From assembly GCF_900172335.1 (NCBI RefSeq), contig NZ_FWFX01000014.1, forward strand, positions 1 through 64,000: a stretch of 64,000 nt of DNA, in the 5' to 3' direction. The position numbers and the translations under genes are program-made. Source of the stretch: Roseovarius albus. Its GTDB lineage: Bacteria; Pseudomonadota; Alphaproteobacteria; Rhodobacterales; Rhodobacteraceae. Shown piece after piece: positions 53,049-61,820 of the stretch (position 1 is the stretch's first letter; each line of letters starts with the position of its first letter). A model generated the notes under the pieces. The model was not told where the DNA came from. It was given only the letters and a program-made list of their open reading frames with translations, and did no database searches.

Positions 53049-54500
53049 TTACCCTAACTTAATCGCCACGTTCTTGGTCTGGACATAGTTCCAAAGCGCC
53101 TCGCGGCCCTTTTCGCGACCGTACCCAGATTTGCCGATGCCCCCAAATGGCGTTTCAATGCCACCGGCAAACCATTCATTCACAAACACCTGACCAGCGC
53201 GCACCTGACGAGCCGCGCGGGTCGCGCGATCCAGATCGCGGGTAAAGACACCACCAACCAGTCCGTATTGTGTTCCATTGGCGATCTCGAGCGCCTCTGC
53301 ATCGTCACGGAACTTCAAAACAGACAGAACCGGGCCAAAGACCTCTTCCTGTGCTATTGTCATATCCGGCGTGACATTCGCTAAAACGGTAGGTTCCAAA
53401 AATGCACCGGGGATGTTCATCTTGCGACCGCCCGCCGCTACGATTGCTCCAGCCGTTTCGGCATCTCCGACCATGCCCGCCGCCCGGTCGCGCTGCGACT
53501 CGGACACCATGGATCCCATAGTGGCCCCCGCCTCTGCGCGCTCAATCCCCGGGCCGACAGACAGCGAACGAGCGATGTTTACAGCGCGTTCAACCAATTC
53601 ATCATGGCGCGATTCGTGTACAATCACTCGGCTCATCGCCGAACAGACCTGACCCGCGTTAAAATAGATGCCCCAGCGGATATCATTCTCGAACGCTTCC
53701 AGATCTGCGTCATCATGTACAATCGCCGCTGACTTACCACCCAGTTCCAACACACAGGGCACAACGTTTTGCGCTGCCGCCGTGGCAATCGCCACACCTG
53801 TTGCCACTGATCCTGTAAAGACAATCTGATTGACATCCGGATGCCCGGACAAGGCCGCGCCAGCCTGATGGCCCCAACCACACAGAATATTAACCGCACC
53901 TTTGGGTAGACCCACGGCCTCGGCCGCGTGTGCAAACCACGCATTGGTCAGCGGAGTCAGCTCTGGTGTTTTGATGACAATGGTATTGCCTGTGGCCAAA
54001 GCCGCCGACAAGGATCGCGCGGTCATTTCAACCGGATAATTCCACGGAATGATCTGCGCCGACACACCAAAAGGCACATTGTCAGTGAAATCGAAATATC
54101 CAGACCCAAGCGGAATCGAGCGTCCCTCTACGGTCGAGGCCTGATTGCCGTAATACTCAAAATACGCCGCAGCACCTTTGACCTCGATCTCGGCTTCCCA
54201 AAGTGGCTTGCCCTGTTCCAGCGTTAGCACCTGTGCAATCTCAGCGATGTTATCCAGCAAATAACGTCCCATCGCCTGCACCAGACGTCCGCGTTCAATC
54301 GGGCGCATATCTGACAGCGCTCCGGACTGATGCACACGTTTGGCCGCCTGAACAGCACGGTTAACATCTGCCTCGTCCGCCAGTGCATGTTCTGCCAGCT
54401 TGGTTCCGGTACCGGGATTGATAACATCAATTCGGCCCGCCCCGCCGTCAGCCCATTCTCCATCGATATAGTTGCGCCAATAAGATTGGATGTCAGTCAT
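53049..54500 (-). CDS. NAD(P)-dependent aldehyde dehydrogenase, betaine-aldehyde-dehydrogenase-like
   Basis: 483 aa from the ATG at 54500 (MTDIQSYWRNYIDGEW); the earlier ATG at 54545 adds a non-homologous tail. Landmarks are PWNYPVEM near 150, the general base in VLELGGKSAAIVHDDAD, the catalytic Cys in YFNAGQVCSAMSRVIVHES near 285, EEVFGPVLSVLKF near 385 and GGIGKSGYGREKG at the end. It oxidises an aldehyde, perhaps one released from an onium compound by the Rieske enzyme. Confidence 0.93.
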   Translation of the reverse strand: MTDIQSYWRNYIDGEWADGGAGRIDVINPGTGTKLAEHALADEADVNRAVQAAKRVHQSGALSDMRPIERGRLVQAMGRYLLDNIAEIAQVLTLEQGKPLWEAEIEVKGAAAYFEYYGNQASTVEGRSIPLGSGYFDFTDNVPFGVSAQIIPWNYPVEMTARSLSAALATGNTIVIKTPELTPLTNAWFAHAAEAVGLPKGAVNILCGWGHQAGAALSGHPDVNQIVFTGSVATGVAIATAAAQNVVPCVLELGGKSAAIVHDDADLEAFENDIRWGIYFNAGQVCSAMSRVIVHESRHDELVERAVNIARSLSVGPGIERAEAGATMGSMVSESQRDRAAGMVGDAETAGAIVAAGGRKMNIPGAFLEPTVLANVTPDMTIAQEEVFGPVLSVLKFRDDAEALEIANGTQYGLVGGVFTRDLDRATRAARQVRAGQVFVNEWFAGGIETPFGGIGKSGYGREKGREALWNYVQTKNVAIKLG

Positions 54501-54510
54501 GGTCTGTCTT

Positions 54511-55251
54511 TCAAACTGTAATTCTGTGTGCATAGAGCCGGTCATAGTGCGGCTTCATCCGTCGGTGTACTTGCTGCACCCGGGGTGGTGTATCTTCAAG
54601 CGCCACATACCTGCGTGTTTGCGGCGTGAGCCCGGTCGACTGCGCCAGATTGGCGTGGAATGATCCGCCATCCCACCAGCTGTGCTCCGACGGGTCACCG
54701 CCCGGCTCCCAGCTCAGTGCCTCGGGAAGGAAAGGGATACCCACCGCCTCGCAGAAAGCCTTGGTCATGTCATACGGGTTTTCCAACAAATCATCACTGT
54801 CGACCACTGGCGGTGGAGTGCCGTTCAGAGCCCAAAGCAGGTCAAACAAGGCGCGCTGTTCAGGAAAGCCAACTTCGCCTTCATGAAAATCCGGCCATTT
54901 GTTGTGCATCGAGGTGATGGTCTTTGCCGGGTCTCGGATCAGGAATGCATGGGTGAAATGCCCCAGAAAATCCGGATTCCACATGTGGTTGATATAATGT
55001 GGAAAATCCTTAGTGAATACTGGCCCCTTTTCCGCCCGCGCCTGAATATCAGCCCAGACAGAGTCCAATGTCAGCCCCGGCGTCGTTTCCTCGCCCGGTG
55101 CAAAACGGTGCCACATCGGATCTTCGCCCTGATACCATGCCTCGCCAAAAGGCTCGTGCAGACAATCCAAATCGCCCCGTTGTCGCATCATCCACTCAAA
55201 GGCAGTCGAGGTGGACCGCGGGATCGCCCAAAGCGCAACAATCTTATGCAT
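54511..55251 (-). CDS. Sulfotransferase-like protein within the catabolic operon
   Basis: 246 aa. The loop LWAIPRSTSTAFEWMMRQRG and the segment HAFLIRDPAKTITSMHNKWP put it in the same branch as 18006-18761. A PAPS-dependent sulfotransferase in a degradation operon is unexpected; the fold may have been reused, for example for another phosphate-containing donor. It is separated by 6 bp from the preceding gene and 10 bp from the aldehyde dehydrogenase. Confidence 0.8.
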   Translation of the reverse strand: MHKIVALWAIPRSTSTAFEWMMRQRGDLDCLHEPFGEAWYQGEDPMWHRFAPGEETTPGLTLDSVWADIQARAEKGPVFTKDFPHYINHMWNPDFLGHFTHAFLIRDPAKTITSMHNKWPDFHEGEVGFPEQRALFDLLWALNGTPPPVVDSDDLLENPYDMTKAFCEAVGIPFLPEALSWEPGGDPSEHSWWDGGSFHANLAQSTGLTPQTRRYVALEDTPPRVQQVHRRMKPHYDRLYAHRITV

Positions 55252-55257
55252 GCTGTT

Positions 55258-56079
55258 TTATCCTTTCAAAGACGAGAGTAGACAGTCTTGGTCCGTCACC
55301 GGCGCAAGACCAAGGGATTTGAAAATACGCCAGTAGAGCGCGGTATCATGACCGATCACCGGCTTGCCCAGCTTGGCCTCCATATCGCGGGTCAGGTGCA
55401 ACGGTCGCTGCGGCAATCCATTTGGGCCCGAACGAAAATTGCACATGCCGTTGATCAGATAAGCGTCGGCCTCGGGCGCTTGTTCGGCGACATAAAGAAA
55501 AGATTTCTCAAACAGATCACCGTCAAACACCCAGCGCAGTTTGTTGATCTCTTCCTGGCTTTCAAACCAGCCCTGATCATGAAAGTTTCCGGCCCAAAGC
55601 ACGTCAAATCCGGCCTCACGCAGGAAGATTGCCGTGCCCTGCCACCACTCGGGCCAGTGATAAGCAGCATTGAGCGCGACTTTCTCCACGTTCATTTCGC
55701 GCAGTGCTTCGATCATGGCATAGCCCGCCATGTGAAACTGCACGCCATATTTGTCGCTCAGATCTTCGCAGTGTTGCCGCACGCCTTCGACGCCCAAACC
55801 GCAAGCATGCACCCAGTTCGACCCCACTTGGCCCGCCACATCGGCACCATTGCGCGCCATACAATGCACAAAGTCCTCCAACATGCCAAAGTTCTGCTTT
55901 CTCTGGTCCAGTCCATGCACATAGTCTGGCACATGCAGCATCCAGCCATGCACGCCCACGGTCTCCGGGCACATCCGCATAAAGTCCGACGGGCCTGCGC
56001 AATAATCAAACGGAGGGCAGGTAAACCCAACCTGATGCGGGAACAGTTTCTGTTCCGGCGTCCATTTCTCTGGCATCAT
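55258..56079 (-). CDS. Asp/Glu racemase-fold protein, maleate isomerase/arylmalonate decarboxylase-like
   Basis: 273 aa, with GGGAGGG upstream of the ATG at 56079. Recognised mainly from the C-terminal LGKPVIGHDTALYWRIFKSL GL pattern, close to the end of maleate isomerases and arylmalonate decarboxylases, with an earlier AYLINGMCNFRSGP (Cys near 220) where those enzymes carry a catalytic Cys. The N-terminal half has TCPPFDYCAGPSDF, a possible partner Cys. It would isomerise or decarboxylate a dicarboxylic acid. Confidence in the family is moderate. Confidence 0.62.
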   Translation of the reverse strand: MMPEKWTPEQKLFPHQVGFTCPPFDYCAGPSDFMRMCPETVGVHGWMLHVPDYVHGLDQRKQNFGMLEDFVHCMARNGADVAGQVGSNWVHACGLGVEGVRQHCEDLSDKYGVQFHMAGYAMIEALREMNVEKVALNAAYHWPEWWQGTAIFLREAGFDVLWAGNFHDQGWFESQEEINKLRWVFDGDLFEKSFLYVAEQAPEADAYLINGMCNFRSGPNGLPQRPLHLTRDMEAKLGKPVIGHDTALYWRIFKSLGLAPVTDQDCLLSSLKG

Positions 56080-56113
56080 TGTTTATGGCCCTCCCTAGTT
56101 ATGTGCCTGACAT

Positions 56114-56752
56114 TCATTGCAGATCTTCCTTCTGTCGCATCCGCCAGATCAGATGATCAAAACGGTCCTGCCCGTAAAACGGCTCTCCGTCATAGACCAT
56201 CAGCGGCACGCCCCAGTGCCCGGCGGCAAGCATCGCTTCAGCATTGCGATCCAGCTCTTCTTTGGCGCTCTCCCAGCTAGTGCCCTCCAGCACCTCCGCC
56301 AGATTCAACCCTATCTTCGCCATCGCCCTGCTTAGATGATCGCCCTGATCCCATCCGGGGGTTGAGCCATCCCAAAGCATCCGCCCCACCACATCCAGAA
56401 ACGCCATTGCGCGCCCGGCACGAGTGGCCCCGATGTACAGACGGCACAGGTATTCATTGCGGGGCTGGTTTTCTTCCGCAATCCACAGTGATCCGGGTTT
56501 GAAATCTATAGGCGATGGGTCGGGATAGGCATGCGGCAACCCCAGAAATTCGGCCAACCGCTTGGTGTCGGTCGCGAAATATTGCTGCTCCAGCTCATCT
56601 CGGTCCAGATACCGATGGGGCAACCGGAGCACCCCACCCAAAACCGGAACAATATCAACCTGCACGCTTTTATGTGCCAGCCCGATCAATCGGTCCAACA
56701 AGAGGTAACAATAGTCGCTTTGCAGCGAATAAAATACCTCCACCCGCACCAT
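56114..56752 (-). CDS. DsbA/GST-kappa-like protein (2-hydroxychromene-2-carboxylate isomerase family)
   Basis: 212 aa. It starts with VEVFYSLQSDYCYLLLDRL (thioredoxin-fold strand with Ser in the place of an active Cys), and has LPHAYPDPSP and the end AGHWGVPLMVYDGEPFYGQD RFDHL, which is the HCCA-isomerase/DSBA-oxidoreductase pattern. Members use glutathione to isomerise an unsaturated or aromatic acid. Next to the GFA gene, this is a second glutathione-linked function in the operon. Confidence 0.82.
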   Translation of the reverse strand: MVRVEVFYSLQSDYCYLLLDRLIGLAHKSVQVDIVPVLGGVLRLPHRYLDRDELEQQYFATDTKRLAEFLGLPHAYPDPSPIDFKPGSLWIAEENQPRNEYLCRLYIGATRAGRAMAFLDVVGRMLWDGSTPGWDQGDHLSRAMAKIGLNLAEVLEGTSWESAKEELDRNAEAMLAAGHWGVPLMVYDGEPFYGQDRFDHLIWRMRQKEDLQ

Positions 56753-56783
56753 CAGTCACAAGCTCCTAGACAAAGACATTTCT

Positions 56784-57209
56784 TCAAAGCAACCGCTCCC
56801 CCTTTTGCGCTGCATTTTGCAGGCCCTTATCGTGCTTTGGTAGTTCGTCAGCCATACGCACCCATGGTAAGCGCTCCGACCAATAAATATGCGCAGTCGG
56901 TACATAGATAGTCGGGTCATTTAGTGTTGTCGCATAAAGATGTGTTTCGTTCGGGAACACCTCTGTCTCAAAAGACAGCGGAGATCCGCACTCTCCACAA
57001 AAACGGCGTGTCACCCGTTTGGAGGAACGATATGAAATACAAGGGCCTTCCCACTCGCATGCCTCCTTCTCGACACCGAACCAACTGACATAGTCAGATG
57101 ACGCAGCACGTCGACAATCTTCACAGTGACAGAGGGCTGCCCATAGAATTTTTGAGCTGGCCCGCCACTTCACAGCACCGCAAAAACACTTCCCCGAAAG
57201 CTCACTCAT
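56784..57209 (-). CDS. GFA-family protein (glutathione-dependent formaldehyde-activating type)
   Basis: 141 aa. Zinc ligands follow the GFA plan: GKCFCGAVKW (CxC), CHCEDCRRAASSDYVSWF (CxCxxC), and RFCGECGSPLSFET (CxxC). Some relatives (Gfa) speed up S-hydroxymethylglutathione formation from formaldehyde and glutathione; many others are unstudied. Placed 8 bp inside the end of the Rieske oxygenase gene, it would fit detoxification of formaldehyde released by oxidative demethylation. Confidence 0.88.
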   Translation of the reverse strand: MSELSGKCFCGAVKWRASSKILWAALCHCEDCRRAASSDYVSWFGVEKEACEWEGPCISYRSSKRVTRRFCGECGSPLSFETEVFPNETHLYATTLNDPTIYVPTAHIYWSERLPWVRMADELPKHDKGLQNAAQKGERLL

Positions 57210-58293
57210 CCACCGCCTCGCGCATCCATTGCTGCAGCTTTTGAATCGAATGCTCGGAATTCACGCCACGCTTTGGGTCCAGCACCAGTGGGCCGGGCTT
57301 ATACCCACGTGATTTCAATCCTTTGTGCACAGACTCGACCAGATGGATATCTTCCTCGACGGTGGTCTGACGATCCTGCACCGCAAGCCCGCGGATCACA
57401 TCGCTTTCGGCCCCGTCTTCGGTGAACCAACCGCGATAAACGGTGCAATGATCCACATCCCGCGCGCGCCAGTGATAGGTATTGAGCACATTGCCCGGAT
57501 AGCATTGAAAACTGACCATCGGCCACAGGAACCATGATTGATATTCCTCGGAATGCGGCACCGAGGTATCAATCGGATAGGTCATCTTGTCCATGCTTTG
57601 ACATTCTGTGGTGTGGCGCAGCACATAGCCACCATCTTTGTCCGGTTGGATGTCATAAGTTTCCGGCTTCACAACGCCTTCGGCAAAGGTCGCGTGGTTG
57701 ATCGGGCAGTGGTAGCACTCAGAATAGTTCTCAACCGAGACCTTCCAGTTGCAGTTCTCTTCAATCTCCACCCACTCCAACGGGGCCAGCTTGTCGATGT
57801 TAGGTACAAAGGCGCGGATCTCTTCACGCACACCGGGGAACCATTCGTCCATCGATTTGGCATCATCATCCAAATTCACAAAGATGAAGCCATTGAAATC
57901 TTCGGTCCGCACCTCGGTCAGGCAGATCTTTTCTTTGTCAAATCCCGGCACCGATTTGATATTCGGTCCGGCACGCAACTGCCCGGTCAATTCATACGTC
58001 CAAGCGTGGTAAGGACATACAACAACACGCGTGTTACCCGTGTCTTTCACCAGCTCATGCGCCCGGTGCTGACAGACATTATAGAACGTCCGCGCCTCGC
58101 CATCGCGGCCACGAATGCAAAACAGGTTTTGCCCCGCGATCTGAAAGGCGAAGTAGTCCCCAACATTCGGGATCTGACTGACATGCCCGGCAAACTGCCA
58201 CGTTCGGGCCAGCAGGCCCTGCATTTCAGTCTCAAAAATTTCGGGGTCGGTATAGTACCGCGCGTCAAGGGAATGGATCAGCGGGGCGTTCAT
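57202..58293 (-). CDS. Rieske non-haem iron oxygenase alpha subunit, quaternary-amine demethylase/oxygenase type
   Basis: 363 aa. Rieske cluster: Cys74-x-His76 (NVCQHRAHE) and Cys93-x2-His96 (VVCPYHAWTY). Catalytic iron: His195 and His200 in VENYSECYHCPINH, with an Asp near 325 (VEEDIHLVE) as third ligand. The residue three before His195, which bridges to the Rieske centre, is Glu192 instead of the Asp of aromatic-ring dioxygenases; carnitine oxygenase CntA and related onium enzymes have Glu there. It probably attacks an N- or S-methyl onium compound. No dedicated ferredoxin reductase (CntB/GbcB-like) is in the window. Overlaps rpiR-type gene by 4 bp. Confidence 0.9.
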   Translation of the reverse strand: MNAPLIHSLDARYYTDPEIFETEMQGLLARTWQFAGHVSQIPNVGDYFAFQIAGQNLFCIRGRDGEARTFYNVCQHRAHELVKDTGNTRVVVCPYHAWTYELTGQLRAGPNIKSVPGFDKEKICLTEVRTEDFNGFIFVNLDDDAKSMDEWFPGVREEIRAFVPNIDKLAPLEWVEIEENCNWKVSVENYSECYHCPINHATFAEGVVKPETYDIQPDKDGGYVLRHTTECQSMDKMTYPIDTSVPHSEEYQSWFLWPMVSFQCYPGNVLNTYHWRARDVDHCTVYRGWFTEDGAESDVIRGLAVQDRQTTVEEDIHLVESVHKGLKSRGYKPGPLVLDPKRGVNSEHSIQKLQQWMREAVDE

Positions 58294-59177
58294 TCAGGCT
58301 CCTCCTGGTAGATACCTAATTGATGGCGACGTTTGTGGAACTTTTCGACACGTTCGACGATCTTGGGGCTGGCGACAGCAATGACAAAGCTCAGAAGTGT
58401 TTCCAGCAAAGCAATCGTTGACACGGATGATGGAAAAAACTGCGGCGTATCGGCAGCCACGACAAACCCATGCTCGGAACCCCGAATGATGGGCGAGGCC
58501 GGGCTATCAGAGATGCCAATGACCTTGATCCCCTGCTCCCTTGCGACGTTCACCGCTTCGACGACTTCGGTTCGATACGGGTGGCAGGTAATCGCGATCA
58601 CTACATCGCGCTCATCCGCCCAGGCCAGATCATCCGCTGCTGTCGATCCGGGTTTCGGGATTGCATTGAAATCCCGCATGCCAGTCGAGGCTAGGTAAGT
58701 GAAGTTGCGGGCATTGGAATTGTTCACCCCAACCCCCAACACGAATACTTTGCGCGACGCCCAGATAGCCTTGGCCGCCACTTCCATAGCCGCCTCATCA
58801 ATCCCGGCAAAAGTTTCCTCGATATTGCGGATGGCCGAGCCGACCTGATCAGCAAACAATTGCCCCAATGCGCCAGAAGCGGCAATATCCTGCAGCCATC
58901 GCGCACGATCTGGGAAACTGACAGTGCCGCGACGAATCGCTTCGCGAAACGGCTCGCGGAAGTCATCGTAGCCCTCGAACCCCACCTGACGCGCCATTCG
59001 CACGAAGGTATTGGGCTTCACCTTGGCGGCCTCGGCGATCTCACGCACCGAGGAAACCCCTACATCTCTTGGGTTTTCCAGCACGTAGCGCGCGGCCTTC
59101 TGCGCCTCTGGCGTCAGGGCTTCCCATTCGCGCGAAAGGCGCTCCAAAACGATATTTGATACATTTGTGTCATTCAT
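58290..59177 (-). CDS. RpiR-family transcriptional regulator (HTH plus SIS domain)
   Basis: 295 aa. The HTH_6 domain covers residues about 10-85 (YVLENPRDVGVSSVREIAEA AKVKPNTFVRMARQVGF). The SIS domain follows at about 130-260 (KVFVLGVGVNNSNARNFTYL, DVVIAITCHPYRTEVVEAVN, GISDSPASPI), and usually binds a phosphosugar or a related small ligand. It heads the leftward operon and is divergent from the FAD-GcvT gene across only 71 bp, so one operator could control both operons. Confidence 0.93.
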   Translation of the reverse strand: MNDTNVSNIVLERLSREWEALTPEAQKAARYVLENPRDVGVSSVREIAEAAKVKPNTFVRMARQVGFEGYDDFREPFREAIRRGTVSFPDRARWLQDIAASGALGQLFADQVGSAIRNIEETFAGIDEAAMEVAAKAIWASRKVFVLGVGVNNSNARNFTYLASTGMRDFNAIPKPGSTAADDLAWADERDVVIAITCHPYRTEVVEAVNVAREQGIKVIGISDSPASPIIRGSEHGFVVAADTPQFFPSSVSTIALLETLLSFVIAVASPKIVERVEKFHKRRHQLGIYQEEPE

Positions 59178-59248
59178 GATTGACGACGGTACAGATGTAC
59201 GCTTACGTTGTCGAGCAAATTTGCGACTCTGTGATGAGGAAAATCAAA

Positions 59249-61708
59249 ATGTCGGAAAAAGCGTTCCCCAGCCACGCTCGTGTGGTGATTGTTGGCGGTG
59301 GTGTCATGGGGGTAGGTCTGGCCTACCATCTTGCACACGAAGGTTGGGGCCCCGAGGTGGTTCTGTTGGAAAAAGCCGAGCTGACCAGCGGCTCAACCTG
59401 GCACGCTGCAGGCCAGATCACACATTCGACTTCCAGCTTTGGTCTGGGCAAATGTGTGGATTACAACATCGGCCTCTATTCCGGCGCGCTCGAATCGGAG
59501 ACCGGCCAAGCCGTCACATGGCATGGCTGCGGTTCTTTCCGTTTGGCCTATACCGAGGATGAGATGGATTGGCTGCGTCACACTCTTAGCGTCGGTCGCT
59601 CTCTGGGCTTCAATATTGGGCTGGTTGGCCCAGAAAAAGTTGCGGAACTGCATCCCTACTATAACCTCGAGGGCGTGATTGGTGCGCTTTACACCCCTGA
59701 TGACGGCCACGTGGACCCGACAAACGTGACCATGTCCATGGCCGCCGGCGCCCGTCAACTTGGCGCACGTATTATCCGCCAGTGCCGTGCAACCAACATC
59801 ACGCAAGCCAACAATGGCGAATGGGTGGTGGAGACCGAACAGGGCGCCATCACCTGCGAACACGTGGTCAACGCCGGTGGCACCTATGCCCGCCAGATGG
59901 GCGAATGGTCCGGTCTGCAACTGCCGATGACCTCGATGACCCACCACTACTTTGTCACCGACGAAGTGCCAGAGTTCCAGGATCTGGAAACCGAACTGCC
60001 CGTCATCCGCGATGACAAAAAGGTTTCGGGCTACATCCGGATGGAGCAGAAAAAGGGCCTGATCGGGATCTACGAGAAAGAAAATCCAAACTCGGTCTGG
60101 CACGATGAATGCCCATGGGAATACGAAAACTGGCTGTTTGAGGCGGATTATGACCGCGTCATGCCCTACCTCGAAGAATCCCTGAACCGCATGCCGATCT
60201 TTGCCGAACTGGGCATCACCCGCGATGTGCACGGTGCGATCAGTCACCCACCAGATGGCAACCCATTGATTGGCCCTGCTCCCGGGGTGCGCAACTACTG
60301 GTGCTGCTGCGGCACACAGATCGGCATCGGCTGGGGCCCTGGCCTGACCCGAGAACTGGCGCGCTGGATGGTACATGGATCTGCCGACATTTCGATGCGC
60401 GAATATGATCCGCGCCGCTTTGGCTCCTACGCCACGAAAGAGTGGCAGGTGGTCAAGGCCGAGGAAGACTACTGCCTGCGCCACGAGATCCCCTTCCCAC
60501 ATTTCAACCGTCTGGCCGGTCGCCCGATCAAGCCCTCACCAATGTACGAACGCCTGAAGGAAAAAGGCGCCGTCTATGAAGAGGTTTACGGCCACGAGCG
60601 CCCACGTTGGTTTGCCAAAAACGGGGTCGAGCAACGCGACTACTACTCCTTCAAGCGCAACGAAGTGCACGATGTTGTCGGGGCCGAATGCAAAGCCGTG
60701 CGCGACAGCGTTGGCATCATGGACATCTCGGCCTTCACCAAGGTCGAGGTCGCCGGTCCTGATGCCGCCGCCCTGCTCGACCGTCTGGTTGCAAATAAGC
60801 TACCACAAAAGGTCGGCGGCATCGCCTTGACCCACATGCTCAACCGCCGCGGTCGGATCGAGCTGGAAACAACGATCGTGAAACTGGACGACGACCGCTT
60901 CTATCTGGTCTGCGCCGCGTTCTTTGAACAACGCCTTCTCGATCACCTGCACCAGAACCTTGCGGGTGAGAATGCAGAGATTATTCTGCGCTCTAACGAT
61001 TGGGCCGCTCTCGCTCTCAACGGACCAATGTCCCGCAAGGTTCTGGCCGAATGCACCGATGCCGACCTGTCCAACGCTGGGTTCAAATGGCTTAGCGCGC
61101 AGGAAATCACCGTGGCCGGACACAAGCTCTGGGCCTTCCGCATGTCATACGCCGGTGAGTTAGGCTGGGAATTCCACATTCCCCGCGATAGCGCGCTGGC
61201 CGTCTACGATGCGCTTTGGGCCGCCGGTGAGGCGCACAATATCGTGGACTACGGCTCATTCGCGATGAACGCCATGCGGATGGAAAAGATGTTCAAAGGT
61301 GCGGGCGAGCTGACCAACGAAGTCACGCTGCCCGAGGCCGACGTGATGCGCTTTGCCAAGCTGGACAAAGACTATCTCGGCGCCGACAAAACCCGCGAAA
61401 GCGCCAAGCAGTCCGAAGTTGGCACCACGTCCTTTGTCTGCGCCTATCTCGAAATCGAACCCGACGGGGAAGAGGACGGGCATGGCGGCGAAGCGGTCAT
61501 GCTGAATGGAAAAGTCGTGGGTTCGACAGCCTCTGTCGCCTACGGGCATACAGTCGGCAAGATTCTCGCCTTTGCTTACATAAAGCCACACGCAAACGTA
61601 CCGGGCACCGAAATCGAAGTGATCATCGCCGGCCACGCACGCAAAGGGCGCATTCTGGGTGAACCAGCCTACGACCCGGCCAGCGTTCTGCCCAGAACAG
61701 ATGGATAG
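59249..61708 (+). CDS. FAD-dependent dehydrogenase with GcvT domain, dimethylglycine/sarcosine-dehydrogenase-like
   Basis: 819 aa from the ATG at 59249, with GAGGA 10 nt upstream; starts at 59180 lack a site. The N-terminal 400 residues are a DAO-type FAD domain (ARVVIVGGGVMGVGLAYHLA; the His in GSTWHAAGQITHS is the usual flavin attachment position). The C-terminal 400 residues are a GcvT folate domain (SVGIMDISAFTKVEVAGPDA, SYAGELGWEFHIP, RMEKMFKGAGELTNE). The pair oxidises an N-methyl (or related) group and passes the carbon to tetrahydrofolate. It heads the rightward operon that ends with the dddQ-like genes. Confidence 0.9.
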   Translation: MSEKAFPSHARVVIVGGGVMGVGLAYHLAHEGWGPEVVLLEKAELTSGSTWHAAGQITHSTSSFGLGKCVDYNIGLYSGALESETGQAVTWHGCGSFRLAYTEDEMDWLRHTLSVGRSLGFNIGLVGPEKVAELHPYYNLEGVIGALYTPDDGHVDPTNVTMSMAAGARQLGARIIRQCRATNITQANNGEWVVETEQGAITCEHVVNAGGTYARQMGEWSGLQLPMTSMTHHYFVTDEVPEFQDLETELPVIRDDKKVSGYIRMEQKKGLIGIYEKENPNSVWHDECPWEYENWLFEADYDRVMPYLEESLNRMPIFAELGITRDVHGAISHPPDGNPLIGPAPGVRNYWCCCGTQIGIGWGPGLTRELARWMVHGSADISMREYDPRRFGSYATKEWQVVKAEEDYCLRHEIPFPHFNRLAGRPIKPSPMYERLKEKGAVYEEVYGHERPRWFAKNGVEQRDYYSFKRNEVHDVVGAECKAVRDSVGIMDISAFTKVEVAGPDAAALLDRLVANKLPQKVGGIALTHMLNRRGRIELETTIVKLDDDRFYLVCAAFFEQRLLDHLHQNLAGENAEIILRSNDWAALALNGPMSRKVLAECTDADLSNAGFKWLSAQEITVAGHKLWAFRMSYAGELGWEFHIPRDSALAVYDALWAAGEAHNIVDYGSFAMNAMRMEKMFKGAGELTNEVTLPEADVMRFAKLDKDYLGADKTRESAKQSEVGTTSFVCAYLEIEPDGEEDGHGGEAVMLNGKVVGSTASVAYGHTVGKILAFAYIKPHANVPGTEIEVIIAGHARKGRILGEPAYDPASVLPRTDG

Positions 61709-61750
61709 GTCACTCTAGATCCATTCATCTGACCATATATCTCGGGGAGC

Positions 61751-61771
61751 GCGAGGGGCAGAGCCCCTCGC
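61751..61771. repeat. Perfect hairpin GCGAGGGGC-AGA-GCCCCTCGC
   Basis: A 9-bp perfect stem with a 3-nt loop, 42 bp after the FAD-GcvT stop and 49 bp before the next gene. No T-run follows. GC-rich hairpins of this look recur between genes in roseobacters as I remember; here it may reduce read-through so that downstream genes are less expressed, or it may be a repetitive element. Confidence 0.5.
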
Positions 61772-61820
61772 CCCGATCGGATCGCAAAGGCGGTCCGAAA
61801 CCAACAAAAGGAAATATGCC

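Noticed and set aside
59393..60502. 369-codon open frame on the minus strand
   Set aside because: It lies wholly antisense to the FAD-GcvT gene, has His- and Gly-rich composition typical of a GC-rich shadow frame and no family resemblance.
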